From CAYNYM01 sp049366815 (GTDB lineage: Bacteria > Desulfobacterota > DSM-4660 > Desulfatiglandales > HGW-15): a stretch of DNA of 24,819 nucleotides. Where the stretch lies: assembly GCA_049366815.1 (NCBI GenBank), contig JBMNCO010000251.1, forward strand, positions 1-24,819, in the 5' to 3' direction. Below the pieces are notes generated by a model that ran no database searches, was not told the origin of the DNA, and saw only the letters and a list, made by a program, of their open reading frames with translations. The stretch's first letter is position 1; each line of letters starts with the position of its first letter. Of this stretch, positions 1-7,271 are shown in pieces. Position numbers and translations under genes: made by a program.

Positions 1-613
1 CCTCGTCATCGCCTGAAAACAACCCCCAGTTGACCCCTTCCCAGTTCTCGGAAGGTACGGTCCAATCCTCCTTCGCACAATAAAAGATGCGCCACCAGAA
101 TTTCATGTCATCCGGTTCACCAAAGGGTTCTTTTGAGTTAATGGTGACCAGAACATTTGCGCCTTTTTTGTCCACCGGCACATAAAAACCCGGAAATCCC
201 TCATCTTCCATTTCCTTGCCCAGGTCTGCCAGCAGAAAGAGAAAATCGTCCTTAGGGATCCCAAGATTATTACCTCTCTCCAGATCCATGACCACGCCTT
301 TGTGAATAGGACCGGGGACCTTGTCTCTCTCACGAAGGGTTCTTGCCCTGCGCAACATTTTCAGGATTTCCACACCCTGTGGACAGGCATATTCACACCG
401 ACCGCAAAGTGTGCATACCCAGGGAAATCGCGAATCAATGAGTTCCTGGTCCAGACCGAGGGCCGCCATCCGGACGGCCTTCCGGGGGTCAAGTCCGTCA
501 ACCCCCGTCACAGGACAACCCCCGGCGCAAGTACCGCATGTAAAGCATACATCAGCCCACTCCGGTGCGACCCTGAGTTTGCTTTCTTTGGGTTTAATGG
601 TGACCGGTTCCAT
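1..613 (-). CDS. HdrC/HdrD-like 4Fe-4S electron-transfer protein (5' part, runs off left edge)
   Basis: About 204 codons are visible. The start is the ATG at 613-611, preceded on the minus strand by AAGGAGG, a strong ribosome binding site; the 3' end lies outside the window. Two cluster-binding motifs are visible: Cys23, 26, 29 and 33 (CFTCGTCAGGCP) and Cys67, 70, 73 and 77 (CTLCGRCEYACP). This spacing is typical of the ferredoxin domain of heterodisulfide reductase C-type subunits and of the N-terminus of HdrD/TmcB-like proteins. The segment after the motifs (FYVPVDKKGANVLV onwards) may begin a cysteine-rich CCG-type redox domain that would continue off the window. The protein is probably an intracellular electron carrier. 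Its divergent position next to glutaryl-CoA dehydrogenase suggests a role in electron transfer from acyl-CoA oxidation, but that is inference. BamD-like or TmcB-like assignments are possible and cannot be decided from this part. Confidence 0.75.
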   Translation of the reverse strand, partial: MEPVTIKPKESKLRVAPEWADVCFTCGTCAGGCPVTGVDGLDPRKAVRMAALGLDQELIDSRFPWVCTLCGRCEYACPQGVEILKMLRRARTLRERDKVPGPIHKGVVMDLERGNNLGIPKDDFLFLLADLGKEMEDEGFPGFYVPVDKKGANVLVTINSKEPFGEPDDMKFWWRIFYCAKEDWTVPSENWEGVNWGLFSGDDE

Positions 614-880
614 TCGTGACCTCCTTAATCATGCTGTTGTGGAAGAAAGGTGCATGTTCTCCCTTTGGAAAGTCTTCACCGTTTTGTAATCGCAGATTAA
701 AGTATTCTGTGAGGAGAAAGGTCGTTTAAAATCACGTGAAAAAGAGATAATGACGTTTATGCCATAGAAGTTTCTTTGATGGTCCAACCCTCGTATACTA
801 ACGGGTCGTTATCACATTATATTTGTAAACCCTTAGCAGAAGGATGTCAAACGGAAAGCAAAATCATTCCCCGCCGCCTT

Positions 881-896
881 CACGCCGATCGGCGTG
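881..896. repeat. Perfect 16-bp palindrome, possible operator
   Basis: CACGCCGATCGGCGTG is its own reverse complement (8-bp half-sites). It lies between two divergently transcribed genes, about 270 bp from the start of the Fe-S gene and about 145 bp upstream of the proposed -35 of the dehydrogenase gene. No T-run follows on either strand, so it does not look like a terminator. A dimeric regulator site is possible, but a chance palindrome cannot be excluded. Confidence 0.35.
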
Positions 897-1041
897 GCAG
901 TAAGGGAATTTGGATCGTTTTCGTATAGGTTTTACCCAGTCCTCTTCGAGCCCATCTCAATCCATAAATCTGGCGTCGGGAGGACGGTTGTCTCCCACAG
1001 GCATCAGATAGTGAAGACGTAGCTATATTGTAATATTTTTA

Positions 1042-1070
1042 TTGCCATTCATTTCTTTATCAGTTATATA
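1042..1070 (+). promoter_or_regulatory. Sigma70-like promoter for gdh-gcdA
   Basis: TTGCCA (1042-1047) and TATATA (1065-1070) are separated by exactly 17 bp in an AT-rich stretch. Transcription would start near 1077, leaving an unusually long leader of about 190 nt before the ATG at 1268. This is a consensus match only. Confidence 0.45.
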
Positions 1071-1267
1071 TCTTCACGAAATTCGTCAAGAAAGTTTTTA
1101 TACCTCGAATGAAGGCAATTTCGCCTCTGAACAACCTGAGCCGGTCCTTGTTGTATATCTTGAGTGATTTTCCTTTTAGACGCTGTTTTGCGGGCTGATC
1201 TATACCTGATCAAGATCGTGGCAATTGTCGGCCCAAAACCGAGAAAAAAAATTAAGGAGGAACATTA

Positions 1268-2431
1268 ATGGATTTTAATTTGAGCGAAGAACTTCAAATG
1301 TTGAGAGACATGGCCCGCGATTTTGCAGCGGAGAAGATTGCACCGTTTGCAGATGAATGGGATGAGAATCATTATTTTCCCCATGAAGAAGCGGTTAAAC
1401 CGATGGGTGAATTGGGCTTTTTCGGCACCGTTATCCCGGAGGAGTACGGTGGAAATATGATGGGATGGCTGGCCGGTATCATCTTGACGGAGGAGATTGC
1501 GCGTGCTTCCAGCTCCCTTCGTGTGCAGATGAATATGCAATGTTTCGGGTGTGCCTATACGATTTTCCGTTACGGAAGCGATGAACTCAAAAAGAAATAT
1601 ATCCCCAAACTGGTAAGTGGCGAATGGATCGGCGGTTTCGGTATCACTGAGCCCAATGCCGGATCGGACGTCATGGCAATGAAATCCACGGCCGAGGATA
1701 AGGGCGATTATTACCTGGCCAATGGATCCAAGACCTGGATCTCCAACGCCAGCGCCGCAGATGTCCTGATTTACTACGCTTACACAGACAAAAATAAGGG
1801 CGGCGGAGGCCTTTCCGCTTTTGTGCTGGAACCGAAAAACTTTAACGGTGTGACAACGACGGATCTCGACAAGCTGGGCACCCGTTCAACACCCACAGGT
1901 GAGGTGTACTGTGAAGACACCAAGATTCCCAAGGAGAATATCCTGGGCAAACCCGGTGACGGTGCCAAGATCGTCTTCGGCTCATTGAGCCAGTCAAGGC
2001 TCTCCGCGGCGGCGGGCGGTGTCGGTCTGGCCCAGGCCTGCCTGGACTCCATCCTCGGCTACGCCATGGAAAGGGAACAGTTTGGTCAGCCGATCGGACA
2101 ATTCCAGATGATCCAGGAAATGGTGGGCACTCTTGCTCCGCAAATCGAGGCGGCACGTCTGATGGTCTATAAGGCCGCCTGCCAGAAGGATGAAGGGATG
2201 CTGGGGAACAATCTGGAAGTGGCCATGGCGAAATATATCACCGGAGAGGTCGCCATGAAGGCGGCTGAATATGCCATGAGAATACTCGGCGCCTACGGTT
2301 ATTCCACAGAGTACCCGGTGGCCCGTTACTTCCGTGATGCGCCACCCTACTTCATGGTCGAGGGGTCAACGAATGTCTGCAAGATGATTATTGCAGGAGA
2401 TCAACTCGGCATTCGGAAGGCGAACAGATAA
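1268..2431 (+). CDS. gdh: Glutaryl-CoA dehydrogenase, predicted non-decarboxylating type
   Basis: This 387-aa acyl-CoA dehydrogenase is of normal full length. AAGGAGG lies 7 bases before the ATG. Family motifs are FGITEPNAGSD (124-134), KTWISN (155-160) and the catalytic base Glu365 in MVEGST. It closely resembles the Desulfococcus multivorans glutaryl-CoA dehydrogenase as I remember that sequence. The residue before the catalytic Glu is Val364. In published structural work, a strictly conserved Tyr-to-Val exchange at this position separates enzymes that stop at glutaconyl-CoA from those that go on to crotonyl-CoA. Arg85 (SLRVQ) is a candidate for the arginine that binds the distal carboxylate. 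FAD is the expected cofactor and ETF the likely electron acceptor. The next gene encodes the decarboxylase that would use its product, which supports the assignment. Confidence 0.9.
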   Translation: MDFNLSEELQMLRDMARDFAAEKIAPFADEWDENHYFPHEEAVKPMGELGFFGTVIPEEYGGNMMGWLAGIILTEEIARASSSLRVQMNMQCFGCAYTIFRYGSDELKKKYIPKLVSGEWIGGFGITEPNAGSDVMAMKSTAEDKGDYYLANGSKTWISNASAADVLIYYAYTDKNKGGGGLSAFVLEPKNFNGVTTTDLDKLGTRSTPTGEVYCEDTKIPKENILGKPGDGAKIVFGSLSQSRLSAAAGGVGLAQACLDSILGYAMEREQFGQPIGQFQMIQEMVGTLAPQIEAARLMVYKAACQKDEGMLGNNLEVAMAKYITGEVAMKAAEYAMRILGAYGYSTEYPVARYFRDAPPYFMVEGSTNVCKMIIAGDQLGIRKANR

Positions 2432-2549
2432 TTAACTGAATTCAAGTGAGCGGTCCTCTCGGCATTCATGTTCTGTGCAAGAGCTCGCAATAATGGACCT
2501 GTTGTGAAGAGGGGGACGCTCTCATGAGGAAAAAGTTGAGGAGAAAATA

Positions 2550-4295
2550 ATGAGTAGATCAATGCACCCCTATTTTCAAAAGATGCAGCCTTTTGGAAAG
2601 GCACTTACTGAGAAACAAATCGCAGAGGCGCAGGAAAACCGGGACCAGATTGCGGAGGTGGAAAAACTGGTGACCGAGGCCGTAGAGGCCGTAAAGAACG
2701 CCGGTATTCCTGCTGAGACGATCAAAAAGAGAGGGCAGACGACCGTCTGGGAACGAATCGAATATCTCGTTGACCCCGGAACGTGGTGCCCTCTTCACAC
2801 GCTCTACAACCCCCTTTTCAATGAAGAAGGGACGACGGGTGTAATCGACGGGCTGGCCAAGATCAGCGGCAAATGGTGTGTCCTCATCGGCTTTGATAAC
2901 AAGGTCATGGCCGGTGCCTGGATCTCCGGGCAGGCCGATAACCAGCTCAGAGTCACGGACATGGCAAAGAGACTCCACGTACCCCTGGTCTGGGTCGTCA
3001 ACTGCAGTGGTGTGAAATTGACGGAACAGGAAGAGGTTTACGCGAACCGCAGGGGTAACGGCACGACCTTCTTCCGCCATGCGGAACTCGAAAAACTGGG
3101 CGTTCCGATCATTGCCGGGATATACGGCACGAACCCGGCGGGCGGCGGCTATCAGGCCATCAGCCCCACTATCCTCATCGCCCATAAGGACGCCAATATG
3201 GCGGTGGGCGGTGGTGGTATCGTGGGCGGCATGAGCCCCAAAGGTTTCTTTGACGAGGAAAACGCCGAGGCCCTGATCGATGCGACCCGGCATTTCAAAG
3301 AGGTGCCGCCGGGAAGCGTACCCATCCACTACAATGAGACGGGATTCTTCAAAGAGGTCTATGACACGGAATTCGGAGTGCTTGACGCCGTAAAGAGACA
3401 CGTCGCCATGACACCCTCCTACGATCCCGATTTTTTCAGGGTGGATGATCCCAAAGAACCCAAATTCTCCGGTGAGGATATAGACTCCATCATCGCCTTT
3501 AATCAAAAGCGGAGTTACAACTTTGATGAAATCCTGGCCCGCATTTTTGACAACAGCGAGCACATGGAATTCAGGCCCGGATATGGCCCTGAGGTATACA
3601 CGGGACTGGGAAAAATCGACGGCCTGTTGATCGGATTCATTGGCAATCGCCAGGGATTCCTGGGGATGGATTATCCCGAATATGCCCCCTACCCCGGGAT
3701 AGGTGGAAAGCTCTACCGTCAGGGACTGATCAAAATGAACGAGTTTGTGACCCAGTGCGGCCGTGACCGGGTTCCCATTGTCTGGTTCCAGGATACCTCG
3801 GGCATCGACGTGGGCGACATCGCCGAGAAGGCCGAGCTGTTGGGTCTCGGCCAATCCCTGATCTATTCCATTGAGCAGACCAACGTTCCGATGATCATGA
3901 TCTGTCTCAGAAAAGGGACCGCAGCCGCCCATTACATCATGGGTGGTCCGACGGCAAACAACCACAATGCCTTTACATTGGGGACACCCACCACGGAGAT
4001 CTACGTCATGCACGGTGAGACGGCTGCAGCCGCCTCCTTCTCCAGACGACTGGTCAAGGAGAAAGATGCGGGTCGGTCCATCCAGCCCGTTATTGAAAAG
4101 ATGAATGAGCTTGCCGAGGAATACAACCGGAAGTCCAGGCCCGTTTATTGTGCAAACAGGGGCTTTGTTGACGAGATCGTTTCCTATGCGGATATGAGAA
4201 AATATATCCAGGCATTCGCCGGATGTTGCTACCAGAATCCTGAGTCCATCTGTCCGCATCATCACATGATGATTCCCAGACTTATCAAGGGATAA
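2550..4295 (+). CDS. gcdA: Glutaconyl-CoA decarboxylase, alpha (carboxyltransferase) subunit
   Basis: This 581-aa biotin-dependent carboxyltransferase (PF01039 family) is close to the roughly 587 aa of Acidaminococcus GcdA. It has the two crotonase-fold halves of the family: NPAGGGY (195-201) with VGGGGIVGG (219-227) in the first, and QDTSGIDVG (414-422) with GTAAAHYIMGG (456-466) in the second. The N-terminal part before residue 100 resembles GcdA rather than propionyl-CoA carboxylase subunits. It would move CO2 from glutaconyl-CoA to biotin on a carrier subunit, giving crotonyl-CoA. A membrane beta subunit would then release CO2 and export Na+. GAGGAG lies just ahead of the ATG. The gene follows gdh by 118 bp without a terminator, so co-transcription is likely. 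The biotin carrier and membrane subunits are not in this window. Confidence 0.92.
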   Translation: MSRSMHPYFQKMQPFGKALTEKQIAEAQENRDQIAEVEKLVTEAVEAVKNAGIPAETIKKRGQTTVWERIEYLVDPGTWCPLHTLYNPLFNEEGTTGVIDGLAKISGKWCVLIGFDNKVMAGAWISGQADNQLRVTDMAKRLHVPLVWVVNCSGVKLTEQEEVYANRRGNGTTFFRHAELEKLGVPIIAGIYGTNPAGGGYQAISPTILIAHKDANMAVGGGGIVGGMSPKGFFDEENAEALIDATRHFKEVPPGSVPIHYNETGFFKEVYDTEFGVLDAVKRHVAMTPSYDPDFFRVDDPKEPKFSGEDIDSIIAFNQKRSYNFDEILARIFDNSEHMEFRPGYGPEVYTGLGKIDGLLIGFIGNRQGFLGMDYPEYAPYPGIGGKLYRQGLIKMNEFVTQCGRDRVPIVWFQDTSGIDVGDIAEKAELLGLGQSLIYSIEQTNVPMIMICLRKGTAAAHYIMGGPTANNHNAFTLGTPTTEIYVMHGETAAAASFSRRLVKEKDAGRSIQPVIEKMNELAEEYNRKSRPVYCANRGFVDEIVSYADMRKYIQAFAGCCYQNPESICPHHHMMIPRLIKG

Positions 4296-4306
4296 AACAC
4301 AAATGA

Positions 4307-4341
4307 ATAGGCCAGTTCCGGAGGGCATGGAACTGGCCTAT
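4307..4341. terminator. Strong 13-bp hairpin between convergent genes
   Basis: ATAGGCCAGTTCC (4307-4319) pairs perfectly with GGAACTGGCCTAT (4329-4341) around a 9-base loop. It begins 12 bases after the gcdA stop. On the plus strand only a loose T-rich stretch follows (CTTCAGGATCTTTT). On the minus strand the hairpin is followed by TTCATTTGTGTTTT. It probably ends gcdA transcription and may serve both strands. Confidence 0.75.
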
Positions 4342-4367
4342 CTTCAGGATCTTTTGTCGAAAACGCC

Positions 4368-4388
4368 GTCAGGAGGGAAAATCCTGAC
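4368..4388 (-). terminator. Hairpin downstream of the minus-strand PHP gene
   Basis: GTCAGGA (4368-4374) pairs with TCCTGAC (4382-4388) around 7 bases. Read on the minus strand it is followed by GGCGTTTT. It lies about 40 bases past the stop of the PHP gene ending at 4428. The 7-bp stem and short T-run make it a weaker candidate than the hairpin at 4307-4341. Confidence 0.4.
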
Positions 4389-4427
4389 TGCTTCCAGGTA
4401 CCGAAGCAACACGCCCACGCCAAGCGT

Positions 4428-5480
4428 CTATCTCAGATAGATGGGGTTGGAAAATATCCAGGGCCGCCAGCCGAATAAAAAGATCCTTCGATAGACCTCA
4501 ACCCTGTAGACGCCCTTTTCCCTCACCTTGTAAACCGCCTCTCTGCCGCGCCAGGTCTTTGTCAATCTACCGTCCTTTATAAGGCGGATTTTCCCTGGCC
4601 TAGGAAGTTCGATGACGAATTCCCCTTTCTGAAAAGTGCCCTCCTCCCCCATGACCAGATCGGAACCGTCCGTTGACATAAAGTCAAAACGAAACCCCTT
4701 TGCAGGGCAGAGCCCGTCGTGCGCGATAAAGAGCCGTCCTTCTTTCAAGGCCTCATAAACGGCCTCCTTGCCTGCCTCAAAGTCGTTCCAAATCCTTTTA
4801 TTCAAGAGGACATGGACATTGATCGTGTTCAGGAGAAAATCATAGGAAAAGGGCCTAAAGCGAATGGGGCCCCAGGTAAAGAGAGAGCCGTGCGCATCAG
4901 AGGCGCCGATAGCGGCGACCCTTCGATGCTGACACTGTCTGTCCCAGAAGGCCAACGTCCTTCGGCTGGGCCCTTTGAGCAGCTGCCTTCTAAAACAAAG
5001 GAATACCATCCCATGCAACGCGCTCTTTACCCTCTCTTTCCATCGAGAGGAAAAATTCCATATGGAGAGGCCCTGGTACCCGGTTACTGAGAGATCTTTC
5101 CATTTGTAGGCCTTGGAGTTATTCAAAAACGGCATGCCTTTTTCAAAGGGATGGGCCAGAAACCCGATCCCGCCCGATACCCTGACCCGATCAATCACCT
5201 GCTGCGGGGAAAGCTCGTCCTTCCGGATCATTTCGCGTATACCGTAGGCCAGGTAATGATGATCTTCTCTGCCGATCTCGATCCCGACAAGGACCATGGT
5301 TTTGCCATAGAACCCTTCTTCGTCGATGTGGAACTCGTCCATCATGAAATCATGATCGTTCAGAGCGATGAAATCCAGGCCTGCCCTGATCGCTGATTCC
5401 TTGATCTCCTGAACAGTGCCGGTGCCGTCCGAATAGCGGGAATGGATGTGAAGATTTCCTATGTACTCAAAGTCAAACAT
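4428..5480 (-). CDS. PHP-domain metal-dependent hydrolase (350 aa)
   Basis: The metal ligands of a PHP phosphoesterase are visible: HIHSRYSDG (His11, His13, Asp18), NDHD (Asp42, His43), GIE (Glu68), LAHP (His110) and GASDAHG (Asp195, His197). After about residue 230 there is a region rich in beta-strand-like sequence with no recognised motif, ending in FGWRPWIFSNPIYLR. This resembles the C-terminal extension of PHP proteins annotated in Deltaproteobacteria as predicted metal-dependent phosphoesterases. No signal peptide is seen. The substrate is unknown; PHP enzymes include histidinol phosphatases, nucleases and nucleotide phosphoesterases. The ATG at 5480 has no good ribosome binding site, and an in-frame stop lies upstream with no better start between, so the start is accepted by elimination. 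It lies 353 bp downstream of a second PHP gene on the same strand. Confidence 0.8.
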   Translation of the reverse strand: MFDFEYIGNLHIHSRYSDGTGTVQEIKESAIRAGLDFIALNDHDFMMDEFHIDEEGFYGKTMVLVGIEIGREDHHYLAYGIREMIRKDELSPQQVIDRVRVSGGIGFLAHPFEKGMPFLNNSKAYKWKDLSVTGYQGLSIWNFSSRWKERVKSALHGMVFLCFRRQLLKGPSRRTLAFWDRQCQHRRVAAIGASDAHGSLFTWGPIRFRPFSYDFLLNTINVHVLLNKRIWNDFEAGKEAVYEALKEGRLFIAHDGLCPAKGFRFDFMSTDGSDLVMGEEGTFQKGEFVIELPRPGKIRLIKDGRLTKTWRGREAVYKVREKGVYRVEVYRRIFLFGWRPWIFSNPIYLR

Positions 5481-5833
5481 GATGACCGCTGCAATAGTAT
5501 AAAGATCTGGGTATGTCCAGCCTTTTCGACAATAGAAGACATGTCATAACCAGGGGAGCCCTGATAAAACCTGCCGTCACAACCGGGATCTTTCTTGTCT
5601 CCCTTATGTCCCTTTCCCATTTAAGTCCTTGAAAGCAATATCCGCGCCCTTTCAATCAGAGAGGTATATGTGAAACATTGGATCGTCTTGGTGAGGAAAG
5701 CGGTGTCGGGTCAGGACTCTTTCTATGGTAAGTCAAGCCAGGCCTGGTTGACGGAAAAGCAGGACGGTGACCCTGTATCGATCGGCTATCCGGGATTCAC
5801 TGATCAATAAAGGCGTTTACGGGAGGAAACCTT
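5481..5833. other. Intergenic region between two PHP genes
   Basis: This 353-bp stretch holds one small plus-strand ORF with a plausible ribosome binding site (5670-5810, listed separately). A minus-strand frame from 5655 starts at TTG without a ribosome binding site and is probably spurious. I see no clear terminator or repeat. Confidence 0.5.
5670..5810 (+). CDS. Possible small ORF, 46 aa, unknown
   Basis: A GTG start at 5670 is preceded by AGAGAGG with a short spacer and opens a 46-codon frame closed by TAA at 5808. The product begins MKHWIVLVRKAVSGQD and ends GYPGFTDQ. The composition is protein-like (balanced, with Trp, Tyr and Gly-Pro) and the frame does not overlap either flanking PHP gene. 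It runs opposite to its neighbours. I do not recognise a family. It could be a genuine small protein, the remnant of a larger gene, or chance. Confidence 0.35.
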   Translation: MKHWIVLVRKAVSGQDSFYGKSSQAWLTEKQDGDPVSIGYPGFTDQ

Positions 5834-6493
5834 TCAGAGTGTGTATCCAATTCTCCTGAGAAGGCGCCGCGAGTTGTCGAGGAGGCTCTTCAAGGCGCCC
5901 GAAGGCAATCCGGCTCCCTCTGCGACCCTTGATGCGAATTCTCTTGTCATGAAGTCCCCGGGTCCGTGGGCGTCGGAATTGAGAATGAGCGAGGCGCCGG
6001 TCTCCACAGCCAACCTCGCGACGTGTCCATTCGTAAAACTGTGGCCGCCTTTTCGCGCGGAGATTTCCAGGAAGACACCCCCTTCAGCAGCCATTTTTGA
6101 CTCTTTTTCGGATATCATGCCCGGATGGGCGAGGATATCGGCTCCCGCCTCGATTGCGGCAAGGTTTGTATCGGGCGCAACGGGCTCTGCAATGGTCTCT
6201 CCATGGACAAGGACGAGTTTCGCCCCAAGATCGCGTGCCTTTGCCACCAGCGAACTGATTTGCCTTGGGGGCACGTGTGTCAGTTCGACTCCCGGAACAA
6301 CCTTAACGGTTTGAAAAATGTTGAGGTCTTCTGAAACCTGCAATATCCTGGGAATAATAAAGTCGAAATTAGATGAATCGACGTGATCCGTGATCGCGAC
6401 CGCGGAATATCCCATGAACTCAAGTCTTCTTACGAGTTCCGAGGGTATCAGTTCGCCATCACTGAAGATTGAATGGGTGTGGAGATCAATCAT
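5834..6493 (-). CDS. PHP-domain hydrolase, histidinol-phosphatase-like (219 aa)
   Basis: A compact PHP domain fills the whole protein. Ligand motifs are DLHTHSIFSDG (His5, His7, Asp12), TDH (Asp36, His37), GVE (Glu70), VHGE (His97), LAHPG (His123) and NSDAHG (Asp174, His176). The full set of metal ligands suggests an active phosphatase. The small size and motif order match proteins annotated as histidinol phosphate phosphatase domain-containing in Deltaproteobacteria. No histidine biosynthesis gene is nearby, so that substrate is unproven. The ATG start has no clear ribosome binding site. It follows the DUF151 gene by 86 bp on the same strand and may share its transcript. Confidence 0.82.
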   Translation of the reverse strand: MIDLHTHSIFSDGELIPSELVRRLEFMGYSAVAITDHVDSSNFDFIIPRILQVSEDLNIFQTVKVVPGVELTHVPPRQISSLVAKARDLGAKLVLVHGETIAEPVAPDTNLAAIEAGADILAHPGMISEKESKMAAEGGVFLEISARKGGHSFTNGHVARLAVETGASLILNSDAHGPGDFMTREFASRVAEGAGLPSGALKSLLDNSRRLLRRIGYTL

Positions 6494-6579
6494 GGCATGT
6501 GTTCAGTTGCAGACGCTTTATGATGAGACCGCGATCATATTCCCTGAATGGGCAGCGCATAGGGTATGATCTCAGAGTC

Positions 6580-7077
6580 CTACATCTTATACTTTCCAAA
6601 ATCCTCAGGGTTCAATTTTTCCAATATCTCCTGCCACTTTTTCCCCTGTTCGGACTTGTCTTCCGGTTCGGCCTTCAGGTCAATCTGACTGGATTTGTTG
6701 ATCACTTCCTCTGAAACAAAAACAGGCGCCCCCATCCTGAGAGAAAGAGCGAGGGCATCGCTCGGCCTGGCATCAATGGATATCTCTTTCCCCTGGTGGT
6801 TGATATAAATCAGGGCATAGTACGTGTTATTCTTCAAATCACATACCTCGATCTTGTTTATTTTCAACTCTATGATATCCATTATATTTTTAAGCAGATC
6901 ATGGGTCATGGGTCGTGAGAATTTTATACCCTCCAACTCACTGGCAATGGCCGTGGCCTCCAGGAGCCCTATCCAAATAGGGAGGGTTCTCTCCCCGTCA
7001 ACTTCTTTGAGTATGACAATCGGGCTATTAGTCAGGGGATCTACAGTCAGCCCGGAAACGACCATTGGTCTATACAT
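6580..7077 (-). CDS. Bifunctional nuclease family protein (DUF151)
   Basis: This 165-aa protein carries the family hallmarks: LPIWIG (32-37), RPMTHDLL (55-62) and IDARPSDALALSLR (101-114). The roughly 125-residue DUF151/BFN domain is followed by a charged tail. Some members have reported DNase/RNase activity; the role in bacteria is poorly defined. The start is well supported: GGGAGG lies 5-6 bases upstream of the ATG. It is the first gene of a minus-strand run with the PHP gene downstream, and it is divergent from the acyltransferase gene. No miaB, a common neighbour of this family in related bacteria, is seen here. Confidence 0.9.
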   Translation of the reverse strand: MYRPMVVSGLTVDPLTNSPIVILKEVDGERTLPIWIGLLEATAIASELEGIKFSRPMTHDLLKNIMDIIELKINKIEVCDLKNNTYYALIYINHQGKEISIDARPSDALALSLRMGAPVFVSEEVINKSSQIDLKAEPEDKSEQGKKWQEILEKLNPEDFGKYKM

Positions 7078-7108
7078 AACGACCTCCCTCGGTAATCTCG
7101 AAAAGCCA

Positions 7109-7135
7109 ATTTAAGCATGCCATTTGTTTTGTCAA
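7109..7135 (-). promoter_or_regulatory. Candidate promoter for the DUF151 gene
   Basis: On the minus strand TTGACA (7135-7130) is followed after 15 bp by TTAAAT (7114-7109), with TG just upstream of the -10. The spacing is short but the -35 is perfect. The proposed start site falls about 30 bases before the ATG. Confidence 0.4.
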
Positions 7136-7198
7136 CTCAATGACCTGGCGGAAAATTCCGCAGTCCCATCCTCAATGAGTCCATTTCCCACAAAAGAC

Positions 7199-7227
7199 TT
7201 GATTAAACGGATCAATCTGTTTATCAA
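7199..7227 (+). promoter_or_regulatory. Candidate promoter for the PlsB-like gene
   Basis: TTGATT (7199-7204) and TATCAA (7222-7227) are 17 bp apart, about 45 bases ahead of the start codon. The same stretch contains TTGAT and two ATCAA half-sites that could form a dyad. This is a consensus match only. Confidence 0.35.
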
Positions 7228-7271
7228 TAGTCTCTATTCAACAAAAATTGACGAGGGCTTAATCAAGAGAG

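Larger units (their letters stand above)
614..1267. other. Divergent intergenic region, about 650 bp
   Basis: No convincing gene lies here; the longest plus-strand frame nearby is antisense to the Fe-S gene. The region is more AT-rich than the flanking genes. It contains a perfect 16-bp palindrome (881-896), a smaller inverted repeat GGGAG/CTCCC near 977-996, and a sigma70-like promoter at 1042-1070 pointing at the acyl-CoA dehydrogenase gene. The ribosome binding site AAGGAGG at 1254-1260 belongs to that gene. I could not pick a convincing promoter for the minus-strand Fe-S gene. Confidence 0.6.

Noticed and set aside
302..689. Two overlapping plus-strand frames near the left edge
   Set aside because: They are antisense to the Fe-S protein, whose two cysteine motifs and ribosome binding site make the minus strand the coding one.
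1218..1234. TGGCA...GGC resembling a sigma54 (-24/-12) promoter before gdh
   Set aside because: The spacing between the GG and GC elements is 9 rather than 10 bases and the -12 element is poor. The sigma70-like site upstream fits better.
2559..4328. 589-codon open frame on the minus strand across gcdA
   Set aside because: It is antisense to a clearly recognised gene over its full length. Its translation shows no family resemblance, and its start lies in the terminator hairpin. Long antisense frames are expected from the codon bias of GC-rich genes.
5473..5655. 60-codon minus-strand frame overlapping the start of the 350-aa PHP gene
   Set aside because: It has a TTG start, no ribosome binding site and an unlikely composition, and it overlaps the real gene in another frame.
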